Positions 1 through 11,879 of a stretch of 64,000 nt of DNA are shown one piece after another. Source of the stretch: Lutjanus erythropterus (taxonomy: Eukaryota; Chordata; Actinopteri; Lutjaniformes; Lutjanidae). The DNA lies in contig CM034607.1 of the NCBI GenBank assembly GCA_020091685.1, positions 18,591,221 through 18,655,220 on the forward strand. Reading direction: 5' to 3'. Position numbers and translations under genes: made by a program. Below the pieces are notes generated by a model. That model was given only the letters and a program-made list of their open reading frames with translations, was not told where the DNA came from and did not search any database. Positions within the stretch are counted from its first letter, which is position 1. The number at the start of each line of letters is the position of its first letter.

Positions 1-1102
1 ACATTTATTTATTGAACTAATGATTAAATCTTACACATCAGAGTAAGAACTGTGACTTGACCCAAATACTGTTAGTCCTGAATCAAAAATCCCAAATTTA
101 TAAGCTTCAATCAATTGCTATGATAAATGAAAGTTTAACTGGAGAATGAGATTCCTGATATTGATGTGACACAAGAGAGATGATGAATCACTTTGTTGGA
201 GTTGTTGTTGAACACAGACAAACTAAAAAAAAAAAAGTCAGTTCACTCAGGGTTGTACACAGATGTTACAAAGGTTCTTACCTTACAAAACATTTTTGGC
301 TGAGTGCAGACATCAGCTGCAGAAAGCACTTTAACTATTCAACAGACACATTTAACTTTGGCCTCTTATCAGGTTTCTTGCCGAATTAATGTTAATTAGC
401 TGAAGTTCATGTAACCTGCAGCTTCTTGCTCTTAGCCACTGTGCTAACTATTGCTTAAAACATGACAAAGCTGATTGAATGTTTTTAACATTGTTCTTAA
501 TTTACTAATGATACTTGGCATTGGATTTTAGTGACCTTGTGTATTTTGCCAACCTAAGCATCATTCACTGCCACAGTCAAATCATATTTCGCTTTCACAC
601 TTTCAGTCGTACAGTTAAATCCTTGCAGTTTGGGGCCACCTGTGATAACGGGAAGTTGTGCTTTAACACCACCATGTTGAGGTGGAGAAAACACAGTAGA
701 GTAGCTGCAGTAAATCAGCTCAGGACATCTGTAATATCTACAAATGTGTGCGAAGGAGTGTTTGACCAACGAAGGTACAGCGTATGCAAAAAAGCAGAAA
801 TCCAAGCTCTCACACACAACAGTCTAGTTATGAGACCCTCTAACACATGCGGTTGAAGTCGTCCCACTCTAACCGCCCTGTACAGAAACACTTCTCAGCA
901 CCTCTAACCCCCAAATATCTTCCTCCAAGATCACACTGCAGCGTATCCCTCCCTTCATCTCTCTGCTCCCTTCAGTAGAGATCAAGGCTCTGCAGCACCA
1001 GTCAAGCTGTCACCATAAGGTGCCTTCTCCATACTTAACATGGCCAGATCAATAATCATTGGCCGGGAGGACACAAGGATGAATAATGAGCAACAGGCCC
1101 AG

Positions 1103-1105
<3 letters not shown>
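1..1105. other. AT-rich stretch, no gene seen
   Basis: Frames of 69 to 113 codons occur on both strands but overlap each other and show no domain or splice context. I see no repeat family that I can name. The last 200 bases are richer in C and T. Confidence 0.5.

Positions 1106-1139
<34 letters not shown>
1106..1139. repeat. (AC)n microsatellite
   Basis: A near-uninterrupted AC tract of about 17 units, followed by an imperfect CGCACAG. It produces a spurious minus-strand frame rich in Cys-Val. Confidence 0.97.
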
Positions 1140-1144
<5 letters not shown>

Positions 1145-2606
1145 GATGCATGAGAATTAGCTTTTTCTCCTTGATGTCAATTTGTTGTTCTCTACTGAAT
1201 ATTTCAAAGCCGCCCTGTAACTCCACCCATTCACCCCTATACACACATACACACTGATGTGTTGGTGCACACTGATGACCCCCAGCACACTCACACACAC
1301 TAACCATACACTGCACGCTGAGGGAAAATGGAGCCTTGGATTATCAACGCAGTTTTATTGTCAAAAAAGGCCATAACAAATAGTAAGGCAAAATACTACT
1401 AAATGAAACAAACAGAAATTAATACATTTAAAATGTTTTTGCAGTTTTTATCCTAATAAATTAAACCTTAAAAAGTTCTTCACAATGATGTAACAGGGTT
1501 TTGAAAATGGTTTTATTCTATTTACGGTGTAATAATTAGTTGATGAACTGATTGATTATGTTAATTGTCAGTAATTTTGATTATAGGTGAATTGTTTAAG
1601 TACTTTATCGATGACAAATAACCCATGTTCTGTGGTTCCAGCTTCTCCAATGTGACAATTTACTGTTTTTTTGTTTGTTTGTTTTTTTCTGTAGAGACAT
1701 AATATCTGCTGTTGGTCAGACAAAACAAGCTATTTGAAGACATCAAACTGGGCTTGCAAAACATATTTATCTGAATTTTCCGACATTTTTTTAGACAAAT
1801 AAATTGATCATAAAAACAAAAGAGAGAGTAATTGATAATGAAAAGAAATGTTGTAGCCTTAATTCTATTAGGTTCTACAATATTGTCCTACTGTCTGCCA
1901 GACTCTGTTAACATATCGCTCAATTTAACTGTTATAAACATCTACTCCCTCTAAAAGAGTAGTGATGATTTGTAACAACTCATAAACAGACATTCACTTA
2001 TTTAGCAAATATTCTGCATTAATTTTAACTCTACTAAACATGACATGAGCAAACAATAACAGACACTGTGTAACATTGCTCTTAGAAAAGACAGTAGTTC
2101 AATTTAGCACGTTTCCTTAATCTCTGATGACATATGTTCATTTTATGATTTAGAACAGTAAATATATTACATATTTCTCATGTAAAAGCATCATGAAGTA
2201 CGCAAAGAGGTCCATATTATACTAAAAGTCACTGTAAGATGTTAAATGTGTGATTGTGCTGCAGTTGAATGAAGCCTTTTTCCGCTACAGCATTTATTCA
2301 TTCAAATCTTCATATTCACCAGAACAAGTCCATTGCTTGTTACAGTGAAAACGGGTCACAAAACATAAGTGGGAATTGGATTCCTGTGCCTGGTTGTTCC
2401 CATTTTTTATTTCTCTGTAATGGCCTTAATGCAAGTGGTTCAATGCTGCCATGCCCCACTCATTTCATTAGCATCAAGTCCTTGGACAAGGCAAGCCGAG
2501 GTCTCTCCAATGCAGCTTGTTTCTACAATAATGGGCTACGAGGCATGTAAGTAGTGAACAGAGGAAACATTAATATTTGCAGCCATTTTGAAAACCATTA
2601 GGGTTG

Positions 2607-2609
<3 letters not shown>
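1140..2609. other. AT-rich intergenic stretch, no gene seen
   Basis: There is no supportable gene. The sequence is AT-rich with short T and TTTG runs near 1665-1690. No inverted-repeat element could be delimited. Confidence 0.45.

Positions 2610-2662
<53 letters not shown>
2610..2662. repeat. (TG)n microsatellite
   Basis: An uninterrupted TG tract of about 26 units. A shorter, impure TG-rich patch follows near 2908-2957. Confidence 0.97.
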
Positions 2663-2665
<3 letters not shown>

Positions 2666-3564
2666 ATTTTGGCCGGTAAGTAGTCAGAGGTTAGTGACTG
2701 TTAAGTAAATAAAATGCGGCAGAGAGTCGTCTTTGTACCAAAAATCCTTGATGCTTGGTGAAGGCAGGGTCTATCTGGTCTTTTTGTGACTCTGTTCTAC
2801 AGATTTAAGTGGGTCTGATGCATTTTTTTCTTTTGTGTTCCTTTGGTTTTAAATTTGGTTTGAACAGTCCTGTGATTTTCTTTCTGAAAATATGGCTTTA
2901 TGTAAATGTGTGTGCTTGTGTGTGGGGCTGTCTGTATGTGTGCGTGTGTGTGTGTGCACGGCACGGCAGATTAGCGTCTCTTGGCCTCTAAGTGAGCACA
3001 TCTGCAGTGAAGGCTCGACATCTGGATCTCACATTTTCTCCCACCACTGCGGCTCCCACTGCAAAATGAGCGGACAGGAGAGAAAATAAGCGAGAGAAGG
3101 AAGTGCCACTCAAGCAGAGAGATAACTATTTCTTTACGACCACGTTCGACCCTTTAACCTATCTTTTCTCCCGTTTCTTCCTGATTTGACTTCCTTCTAT
3201 ACACACTTTATTTGTATTCAAATCTTTTTGGTATCATATAACCAAGTGAGTTGTACTCACACACATTTCTTTTATCAGCTTCATCAGCAATCACTTAACT
3301 TGGGGTTTTTACCTTCACCTGACAGGTTCAATAATACTTTAAAATCTGTTTGGACGAAGCAGCTCATTGCTTCTAACAGGTGCCATTATTTGCCATGATT
3401 CTTTTTTAGTATGTCAGTGTGTTTTGTATCTCTTTCTTTTGTCTTGGTATGCTTTTTGTGACGTACATTTGGTCATGGGTGTAGTTTGCATTGGTTCAGG
3501 GGGCTCACTGAACCCCGAATTGGAACATTGATTCTGGTCTATTTATTCTGGTCTATTGATTTGT
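2663..3564. other. Non-coding stretch, no gene seen
   Basis: Short open frames near 2809-3089 run through an impure TG patch and are not credible genes. From 3510 to 3560 the words GATTCTGGTCTAT and TATTCTGGTCTAT repeat in tandem just before the MITE that follows. Confidence 0.4.
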
Positions 3565-3747
3565 TGTTCGTTCTTGACCTTGAAAGCAACAGTTGACAAA
3601 ACAAGGTCCATTTAGTAGCTGCTGTGGAGCTTTCGATCATATCACAAGACGAATATCACATTATATGAGCCTCACAACAGCTAATAAATTTACCTTGAGG
3701 TCAAAGTGTTTTTAATTCATTAATCCATTCAAGATCAAGAACGAACA
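3565..3747. mobile_element. 183-bp MITE with 19-bp terminal inverted repeats
   Basis: The left end TGTTCGTTCTTGACCTTGA (3565-3583) and the reverse complement of the right end (3729-3747) match at 18 of 19 bases. An inner pair, AGCTGCTGTGGAGCT and AGCCTCACAACAGCT, adds a second inverted repeat, so the element can fold back. It encodes nothing. I recognise the GCTTTCGATCATATCACAAG interior as a teleost interspersed repeat from memory, without a search. Superfamily is unassigned. Confidence 0.75.
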
Positions 3748-4252
3748 CTGAGCCACAGCAAAAACGTTTCTCAGTAAGTGCTCTCTACGTTTAAGACCAT
3801 TTTTACCTGAGTGCCTTCACTTAGTCACTGAGCCACGTAAACTGTATGCTCAGAACAGCTTCAGATGTTTATACTGTTTGTATTAAGGCAAGATAAGTAT
3901 CGCACATCAATGTTTTTTCGATACCACATTTAATAAGTACTCAAGCGCTTGAGTTCACACTCAAGACCTCAGTTCAGTTCTGTCTCTATATTGTCCTTCC
4001 TGAATTTGACTTGCAGCAAAACCAGACAGTGTTTAGTGACTTTTTCTGGACAAGTACTGTGTACAGGTTGTTAATAAAAAAAAAAAGTGCACCTAGGACT
4101 TTTGTTTCTTTTTGCCTTGGTGTCAATAGAGGTATCAATAAACATTTTTTTACATGTATTTCATCTTAAATTCTGGCATTGCGACAAACCTAGTATGTAT
4201 TTTAGCATATTCAAATAAAACTGTTCATATTGTAGCCTAACATATTCTTCTC

Positions 4253-4395
4253 TTCCCCTCACTGTTTATTATATTTATTGACCCTATACATTTGTATATG
4301 CTATGCACTTTGCTGCTTTTTGCTCTTCTGTTAGACGCTAAACTGCATTTTGTTGTCCCAGTATTTGTTGTGCAATAACAATAAAATTAAATCTA
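4253..4395 (+). mobile_element. Retroelement 3' tail-like fragment
   Basis: The stretch reads through GCTAAACTGCATTTTGTTGT and a CAATAACAATAAAAT terminus with an AATAAA signal. This resembles the 3' tail often left by truncated non-LTR retrotransposon insertions in fish. No coding part is present. The family is not assignable here, and a host polyadenylation site is an alternative. Confidence 0.4.
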
Positions 4396-4741
4396 AACTT
4401 TTTGCTGCTCATAACATAAACCCCAACCTTCAATATAACGCTTGCATCTTCTGCTTCTTTTTTCCTGGCTCTCAGTTAGGGGTCATAACAGTGGATCATC
4501 TGTCCACAGTGGATCAGATTTTATGATCTGCATATTTGATTTGACATAGGCTTTTTTCTGTGAGTGCCCTTGCAGACACAACCCTCCTCATGTTTTCATA
4601 CAGGCTTGAAACCTTAACCTGTTAACCTATGAGATGTTTCTTCTCATAGTGACCAGATTTTGTTGCCCACATGGGAGGTAAGTTAGTCACTATAGATGAT
4701 GTGAACAGATTTTTGTCCCCACAGCATGATAAATGCATAAA

Positions 4742-4743
<2 letters not shown>

Positions 4744-4778
<35 letters not shown>
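4744..4778. repeat. (AC)n microsatellite
   Basis: About 17 uninterrupted AC units. A second, longer tract lies 170 bp downstream in the same orientation. Confidence 0.97.
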
Positions 4779-4782
<4 letters not shown>

Positions 4783-4944
4783 TGCATAGTCCAGCCTGGA
4801 TGGCAGCTTTTCAGCTGGGCTGATTTAGCGGTCACAGAGTCAAGCTCTCTGCGCTCTGGGACAGACAGTTGGTCATTGAGCCCGTCCAGGAGCCATTTAG
4901 CCCTCTCACCCAAAACAGATGTCAGAACACAGACCATAAAAACT

Positions 4945-4945
<1 letters not shown>

Positions 4946-4999
<54 letters not shown>
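4946..4999. repeat. (AC)n microsatellite
   Basis: About 27 uninterrupted AC units. Together with the tract at 4744 it opens a minus-strand frame of 104 codons whose two ends are pure Cys-Val repeats, so that frame is an artefact. Confidence 0.97.
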
Positions 5000-5000
<1 letters not shown>

Positions 5001-5269
5001 AAGTGTTGCACATGTATTAACACATCAGTTTTTGTGCAAGGTCTATATGTTATGTTATCATATTTACACATTTTTGCTAAATTCAATTTCTTATTATTAG
5101 GGTTTGTGGTCTAAAAATGCTTCTGCTCTGCTGGTATCTCTGCTGGTATTTGTTGTTGTTGTCTCAGCTCTGGAAAACTAAGAATAAAAAAACTTGCCTT
5201 TTGGAAGTAAGTGTTTAGTAAAGTTCAACTTAACTTTGACTGGCTAAAAAAAAGTCTGAAGGGCATATA

Positions 5270-5410
5270 GTTCCTCTGTCTTTCTCCTTCCCCTCTTTCT
5301 CTCTGCTTTTCTTTGATCATGATACAAGTATATTCACTTCAAAAACTCCCCAGGCTCTCTCTCCCCTTCCCTTCTCCCCCTCCTTCACCCCTCCCCCTCT
5401 ATTTCTCTCT
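5270..5410. repeat. Pyrimidine-rich tract
   Basis: A plus-strand C/T-rich stretch with CTCCCC and TTCTCT runs, broken by a TTTGATCATGATACAAG patch near 5310. A triplex-forming or nucleosome-affecting role is possible but unproven. The ORFs just downstream (5385-5645, minus) are not recognisable. Confidence 0.6.
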
Positions 5411-5894
5411 TGCCACCATCTATTAGATGACAAGGGACCAGTTCAGAGTCCGTATCAAAGCCCATCTGGGTTTGAAGTCTGTCTTTTTCTGCCTTCCAGT
5501 CATCCTCTGGAGTCGGTGTACAGCCGTCCATGACCGCCCTGGCGCGTGCTGCTCCCCGTCCCCTTGACTTCGGAGGGTTTCTGGGACTACGACAGCCTCG
5601 AGGTGGGTGGTTAGATAGAGCATGACCCGACTCCATGCTGGTCAATACTTTACTTTATAAGGTTGCTAATGGCAACACTGGGCAGCGATGTGCAGAAGGA
5701 CACTACTTCATAAGGTGCGTTCATGTTTTCTGACCATAATACTTTTCCATGAGTAAGCTGTAATAATATAACATTCTGTTTATTACTTTTTATTATTACT
5801 GTGATGATCAATGTCACCATCACCCTACAGTCATATGAAGGCAAATATTACACATCCTATCCCAGATAACCACTGTGATGTATGACATTCCTGG

Positions 5895-6572
5895 GGCTGC
5901 ATTTCAGAAACTTCCTAATTAACTTAAGGAGTCCTATATTATCTTACTTCATCCTACCTTATCTCAGGTTAGAAAATACTCATATTTAATATATAATAGA
6001 TATAATGTAATACATAAAATACTCATACACACCTGCTCCAACAACTTTAATATCTGTTAACTAGTAACTGACACTACTTTTTCAACTCACCAAGCTAAAC
6101 AACGTTAAAACTTCAAAATTCACAACAATGCTATGTCAGTAGATTAAATGAAAAGAGTGGGCTGCACTGTTTGCCACTGTTAGCACACACCTACTGTTAG
6201 CTTCAATTCGCAGATGCTACTGTTTACTGTTGTTGCAAACACCACTGTTTGCTACTGATAGCCAACACTTTGGTTTACAACTGTTACCGTTAGCTTCTGT
6301 TAGCAAACACTACCGTTTTCTACTGTTAGCAAACACTATCATTAGCTAGCCTACTGTTAACACTACTGCTAGCTAACATTAACAAACTCTACTGTTTGCT
6401 AGTTAATTAGTTTGCTCGTACTACAGGTTGAAAAGTGAAAGATAGGAAATTGTGACAGTTATCCTAAAGGTATGAGAGTTTATTTAAGATTTCAGGAAGT
6501 GAGGACTTTTTCTCTCTCCAGTTAGGATAGAAACACTGACTTAGGAACTGTTCATCTGTAATGGCTTTTTTC
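5895..6572. mobile_element. Possible old inverted-repeat element
   Basis: The left end has GCATTTCAGAAACTTCCTAA. The reverse complement of the right end has CATTACAGATGAACAGTTCC followed by TAA. These align only with gaps, as eroded terminal inverted repeats would. The inside is occupied by the degenerate CTACTGTTAGC repeat. No coding capacity is seen. Confidence 0.35.
6165..6400 (+). repeat. Degenerate CTACTGTTAGCAAACA repeat tract
   Basis: The words CTACTGTTAGC, GTTTGCTACTG and AGCAAACACTA recur many times in one orientation at spacings near 25-35 bp, with substitutions. This looks like an eroded minisatellite. No open frame survives through it. Confidence 0.7.
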
Positions 6573-7619
6573 CTAAATCAGGTCCTGACCCTAATTACCA
6601 ATACAGGCCCTAACATTACCTATAACTAAGTCTGATTGTTTTCAAGAATGAGCATAGGTGTGCGCTTATGTGCGTGTTTGCAATCCTACCCTATTCATAT
6701 GGACTCTGAGTTAACATTAAAATGAATTTATATTGGATCGGTTTTGACAAATCGCCTCAAATGGGAGAAAGCAGCTGTGAATCTATGAGGCAGAAAAAAG
6801 CCCAGAATGACAGTGTTTACCATGTGGAAAGCAGACACTCTGGAGGTTACACACACTCTCAAACACACACACACTCAGACATAAACGCATCTCTCACAGT
6901 CACTACCTTCATTCTTGTCACCCTCCCCATATCCAGTTACCGATCACTATCTGGAACACTGAGGGAATCACAAAAACTTTTGGGGAAAGGGTCTAGCTTT
7001 TTTTCACACCTCATAGACAGATAGCTATAACTTGTCATGAATTGGACGGAGACAAGTGGCACTGTTTGTCAGTAAAAGAAAGTCCCATTTTTGTCACTTC
7101 CCAAATCGCACAAACAACACTTCTGCTTGAAATTGTCAAATCTTTCCTTATGATCCTCACAGTTGAGCATGATTTACAGCTGCGCGCACAATAAAGGAAT
7201 TATGGGATGCAGTCACAGTATGTCTTCCTCCATGCACTCGCTGACACTTTCTCTCATAACTGCCGACCACATTTTACTGTCTGGTGTGACACCATCATCA
7301 CAATGCTCCTTGTCTTCTCCCCCTGAGCTCACACACACATCACACACTTAATAAAATATTAACTACATGCGTCTATTAGCGCTGCCATCCCCGCTGAAAT
7401 ATAGCTGATGGATTTACAGTCTCACACAACTGCTCCAGTGAATGGACCCGCAACGCCCCCACCTTTCTTTGGTGCTCTTTTTTTTTTTTTCCTCAGTAGC
7501 CCCTCTGCAACCCTGCTCCAGCTGTTTAAAGTACAGCTTTGTCTGAGGGAAGGGGTGGAGGAGGGAGCCGTGGAGGCTCTCTTACTCTCTCCAAATTCCC
7601 CTGCCGCACACATTCACAT
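6573..7619. other. Mixed intergenic stretch, no gene seen
   Basis: Frames of 60-108 codons occur (for example 6722-7024 and 7408-7734, plus) but show no domain, signal peptide or splice context. The T-run at 7480-7492 sits beside a C/T-rich stretch. I see nothing else that is supportable. Confidence 0.4.
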
Positions 7620-7740
7620 AATCCCCCCTCCGCTCTGCCAAATGTCTTCACCTGAAGCCTCGGCTAATATGCTAATAGCTAATGAGGTGCTTGGGCCCGA
7701 TAGCAACAATAGTGAAACAAGCCCAAGTAGTTAAATGATG
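7620..7740. promoter_or_regulatory. Candidate conserved regulatory block
   Basis: The composition is balanced and low in repeats. It carries a cluster of homeodomain-core words, GCTAATATGCTAATAGCTAA at 7662-7681, next to GC-rich flanks, directly before a foldback element. The call as a regulatory element is inference; no alignment was run. Confidence 0.3.
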
Positions 7741-7764
7741 AATTAATTTGAGTATTTTTTAAAA

Positions 7765-8423
7765 CCCTTAAAGGGAGAGTTTGGATTATTTAATGTGGGG
7801 TTGTATGAGGTACTTATCAATAGACAACAAAAGGTATTTTAACCAGCGTACGCTATTCTTAAAATATTGTCATCACTTTACTTTGCCATCCAACAGTCTT
7901 TTCCATCCCACAACTGCCATTATAAAAGCCAAACCAACCAAACTCCATGGGTAAAATCAATAATTTTATCTCGCAGAACATGGGAGCACAGACCTCGATC
8001 TGTTAGTATGTGTGATTGTGTGACTTCACAAGGATAGGTCAGATTCATTGAAGTCACACAATAACACAAACAAACTAACAGATGGAGGCAGCACTAGACC
8101 AGCGACTGCTGCGTTCTGCGAGTTAAAATGACTGATTTCCCTTATGGATTTTGGAGAGAGTGATATTTGGCTTATATAACAGTGGTTTCCCATGGGAAAA
8201 GGTTGTTTGATGGCAAGGTAAAGCTGTGAAAACTAAATATAGCATACACTGATATTGATTTGTTTTAGGTGGACATTTTAAGTGGCTAAAATACCTTATG
8301 TTGCTGACCTCGTTCACAGCAGTTCATTGCTTAGCTTCTGTGCTGGTGCCCCTCTGTAGGTAATACGCTACAAATCGATATCTCATTCAACCCCACATTA
8401 AATAACCCTAACTATGCCTATAA
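7765..8423. mobile_element. Foldback (long inverted-repeat) element, copy A
   Basis: The left outer end (CCCTTAAAGGGAG, then TTATTTAATGTGGGGTTG) matches the reverse complement of the right outer end (8385-8423). The inner arms also match in inverted orientation: TTGCCATCCAACAGTCTTTT near 7884 against TTGCCATCAAACAACCTTTT on the other strand from about 8217. So most of the 659-bp element is two diverged arms. The minus-strand frame at 8123-8317 lies inside an arm and has no recognisable function. A longer relative lies at 57147-57994. Confidence 0.85.
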
Positions 8424-9279
8424 GATCGTCCTCGTGCATTTCTTATACAGAATTTTATCATCTCTCTGGGGTGAAATGAATGGCCTTCTGTGGACTATCT
8501 GTCTCACATTTTAATGAATTCCTCTCTTGTTTCTGTTGTTGTTTCTATGAGCTCTTTGCCTTTCTTGTCACATTCATATCATTCCATTGAGTTTGACAGA
8601 ATCACTGTTACGCTCATGCTTACACAACACAAACTCGTGACCTCTGTCAGCATGGGGAGAAACGCCAAAAGAAGACAGATGTCTGCTTTTGTGGAAATGA
8701 CACAGAACAGCTACTTTCTCCTCATACCTATTCCCTTTTAAGGCTCTGGCGGCTGTGAGTAGCTCGGCTACATATAAATCCAGTTGGCTCCACCTCCATT
8801 CTTGGTCCCATTCTCAACCCGTGGTTCCTGGCAAACATGCTTATTGATGACAAGACCATCCCTAGTTGGCTTGTGGATGGAGTGAGTGTAATTGATCATA
8901 GGCATCTGCAGCAAGAATAGGTTAGCGTGCCAGAGAGGCTGTAAAAGAGGCAGAAAACTGAGAGTGGAGACTCACCTAAACATAAATCCTAATCCTCACT
9001 CTTCTCCAAACCTCAACTCTAAATCTAAGTGAGCAGCTTCACCACTGGATCAATGTGCTATTCATTTAATATGACGGATTGTTTCAGTAGCCTCGACATG
9101 AACTCCTGGTAGAGATGACTGCACAGTAAGGGCAAAATGAGAAAAAGTTCAGCTATTTCATGTTGAGAATTTGCAGAGGAGCGATAGCCTACATGAATTT
9201 AACCACACATTACCTCATTCAAACACTTTACAGGCGCAAAAGATCATAGATAAGACGGTTCTGCAACACAATTTACCAT
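8424..9279. other. Intergenic stretch, no gene seen
   Basis: The 83-codon frame at 8490-8741 has no recognisable domain. The part from 8455 to 8760 is of balanced composition and could be regulatory, but I see no decisive motif. Confidence 0.35.
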
Positions 9280-9890
9280 ATTCACGTGACGGCCATTTTT
9301 GTCTGATGTTCCTCCAGCGTTATATTGCTGTGTTTCAGGCTGCAGAGTCTGACAAATTGTTATAATTTCACTGCTTCTTGATTGATCAGCCATTGAAAAG
9401 ATATGAATAATTTGAAATGGATAGTTTCAAGCTACAATGTGTCTGATAACTCATTGGCTACTGTGAGACAGCAGCTAATATTAGCATCCACTTCCTAGCT
9501 AATAATGCTATTTGATAGTGTTACACAATAAGATAGGAAAGGAGTAAATTAATTCTGAAATACCAATGCACATCTCTGGCACATTTATTTAACACTAAGC
9601 CTGGAGGTAAAACACACTAGACATAATCAAGCTTGAAATGTAGTCACAAAAGTTTCGTTTGAATGATAAGGAAAAAAGTATTATAGGAATGTTGATTTAT
9701 TCTAACCTAACATATTACTAAACCTGTTTTAGCTGCTGGGCGTACAGTTTTTCTGTTGCTAATTATCACAAAGCAGTGAAATGATAACAATTTGTCAGAC
9801 CCTCTACATTTATACAACTTGAAACACAGAATGTGACATTTTAGTTTCCCACCCTGAGTGTGACGTCAGAGGAAATGGACACCGTGTAAA
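9280..9890. mobile_element. Inverted-repeat element
   Basis: The arm at 9347-9376 (GTCTGACAAATTGTTATAAT, then TTCACTGCTT) is the near-perfect reverse complement of 9770-9800, with one mismatch over about 30 bp. Outside this the similarity continues weakly (GTGTTTCA on the left; TGAAACAC on the right near 9820). The spacer of about 390 bp encodes nothing recognisable. Outer limits are approximate. Confidence 0.65.
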
Positions 9891-10485
9891 TATGGTGAAC
9901 GTCTTGACACTGTGGCAAAATAAAATCACTGAGACCTGCGAGTTGCCTCAGTGATCACAGTTGCTCTAAGATGTGGGAGTCGCTCGTCAAATCAGACAGG
10001 TAGATAGGATGCTGACAGGCAGCAAGGTAAAGACGCAGGGGAGCGTAGACCAGCAATTAGTGCAGATTGATTTAGGTTGAGGAGCCACCCACGTCCGTCT
10101 TGGCAGGAGCAAAGTCAGGGCCAGCAGCTGTGAGAAGCACCAGGTTAATTAGTGGTGTGTAGATGTGTTCGAGTGTGTGTGCGCTGTGTGCTAATATAAC
10201 TCTCCTCTCCCTTGTGGAGTGTGTATGACCAGATGTGTGCTAAATCACTCACATTACTAATGCCATCCCCCTGCAGACCCAACCCCCCCATGGGCTCGCA
10301 TAGATGAAAACACACACAGAGAGAAAGTAGCATCATTGGCAAACAGCTGGCTCCATCATGCTCTACCATTGGTTGATTAGAGTGACTCCATCTCAGTGTC
10401 ATGTAAAAATAAAAGTCTTTTTGTATCTCGGTGCAAATGAACGCATCAAAACTATATGGCTATGTGGTTATAAAGAACAACTAAT
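9891..10485. other. Non-coding stretch, no gene seen
   Basis: The minus-strand frame at 10145-10402 contains impure TG-type repeats and no domain. No other structure is clear. Confidence 0.4.
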
Positions 10486-10540
10486 TCCTGGTTAAGTGCT
10501 GGACTTTCTGTGGAAGAGGAGGATTCAAGTCCTGCCTGGG
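10486..10540 (+). repeat. tRNA-like (SINE-type) remnant
   Basis: GGATTCAAGTCC at 10521-10532 resembles a pol III B box (consensus GGTTCGANTCC). TGGTTAAGTGCTGG at 10489-10502 resembles an A box at a spacing a little short of usual. A full cloverleaf with a 7-bp acceptor stem is not evident, so this is at best a decayed tRNA-derived repeat and not a tRNA gene. Confidence 0.25.
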
Positions 10541-10724
10541 GATACAATGATTTTACAGTAGTGTCAAATGTCATTGGTACCTGTTATTTTTTAATTATTA
10601 TTTTCAGTTTTCTGTCACAGTTTGATTACTTTTAGGCAACAGAACTGCTTTAGAGAAACACCCTGTGTACAAATAACATTGTTAGGTGCTAATGTCTGCC
10701 ATATTAGGCTTTATACACCCGTGT

Positions 10725-11232
10725 GCCACACTGGATATTCCAACCTGTGAAATCAACTAATCTTTTCTCATTACCTATAATTTATTTTTTAGAACACTTA
10801 AGAACTTAAAAACATGAGTTCCTCTAACTTTTAAGTCTTTTAACTTGATATAATGAGTTGACTTCAACCTCATTAAATTCAGTTTCTAAAGCAGCATGAT
10901 CAGCATATTAGCAGACTTCCCAGTGTGCACCGTTTAAGAGTTAAAACTCTCCTGAAACTCCTCTTTTATAGTTTGAAGAAAACGTATATATATATAGAAA
11001 TTTGTTGCAAGTCTTTAATATACTTAAAGAAAAGTTAGGGTTGCTTGTTTTCACAGTAATGAAAATCACTGCAAGCCTTGATGAAGATTTGTAAAATGTG
11101 AAAGGAAATCAATTTTGTTTATATTGTTCATCACTGTCTCTGAAGAGCAGTTGGTTCAACTTAATATTTTAAGCTTCGTGAACATGTTTTGTCAAGTACA
11201 ACTGAATTAATATGTTTATTTGACTTACAGTG
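10725..11232. mobile_element. TACACTGTA-type MITE, copy 1
   Basis: The left part (GAAATCAACTAATCTTTTCT) aligns with the left end of the copy at 63046 and with the inverted right end of the copy at 61966. The right part carries TTCAACTTAATATTTTAAGC and ends at TTACAGTG near 11231, like GTCAACTTAATATCTTACGC in the third copy. The arms are AT-rich and eroded. No coding content. Confidence 0.6.
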
Positions 11233-11609
11233 ACAAAGTGCCGTAAATGAGGCAACTAGATGCAGCAGTGAAACTTTGTATTCCTCAGGCTTCCTCATGT
11301 AGTTCACTCAAACAACGAGAAACACTCTGCTAGAGACGGAGACAGAAACCAAGTGCACACGGGGAAGCCTGGTGACAGAATTCCCCCTTGAGTGTAATTT
11401 GTAATTCGTTATAATTATACAAATGTGAATTAGATGGTAATCCGATAAGAAATAAAGAAAAACTATAAGCGGTTTCCACTGTAGTTTATTTTTACAGTGC
11501 AAAAATGGCCTCAACGTGCAGAGACAGAGATGACACACAAACACAGTCCAACCCTGTAATCACAGACATGTGCAAAAGTGTGTGTGTGTTCGTCATTCTG
11601 ACTCTTTTC
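11233..11609. other. Non-coding stretch
   Basis: Contains TTTATTTTTACAGTGCAAAA near 11488-11507, which may be the end of another eroded MITE, and a short TG run at 11578-11589. No gene is supportable. Confidence 0.35.
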
Positions 11610-11830
11610 TCTCTGCAGTGCCTGGCTTCTCATCCCTGGCAATTAAAAGGTACCAATTGTGGTTGTCATTAATCAGCATGTCCGCTTGGCAGTCTCCAAT
11701 TCATATCTGTCAAATGCAATGGGCAGAAAGTAATAGGTCACCAATTATACACGGGGAGCCTTGTAAGGCTTTGGAGACAGTGGGTTTAAACAGAGCACAC
11801 ACTGCGTCACATGGAGACTCACACACACGC
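11610..11830. promoter_or_regulatory. Candidate conserved regulatory block
   Basis: Low-repeat sequence of balanced composition with a RUNX-type word TGTGGTT (11658-11664) immediately before a CATTAATCA homeodomain-type word. Several open frames overlap on both strands, as happens in sequence without stop-rich AT bias, and none looks like a gene. Enhancer identity is inference. Confidence 0.33.
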
Positions 11831-11879
11831 GTGTCTGAATAGACAAGAGTGCACTTGGACGTGCACGCGCAGAAACACA

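Noticed and set aside
4683-4997. 104-codon minus-strand frame
   Set aside because: Both ends are Cys-Val repeats of AC tracts; the centre is a short unexplained stretch.
10486-10540. A tRNA gene
   Set aside because: A- and B-box-like words exist, but no complete acceptor, D and T stems could be drawn.
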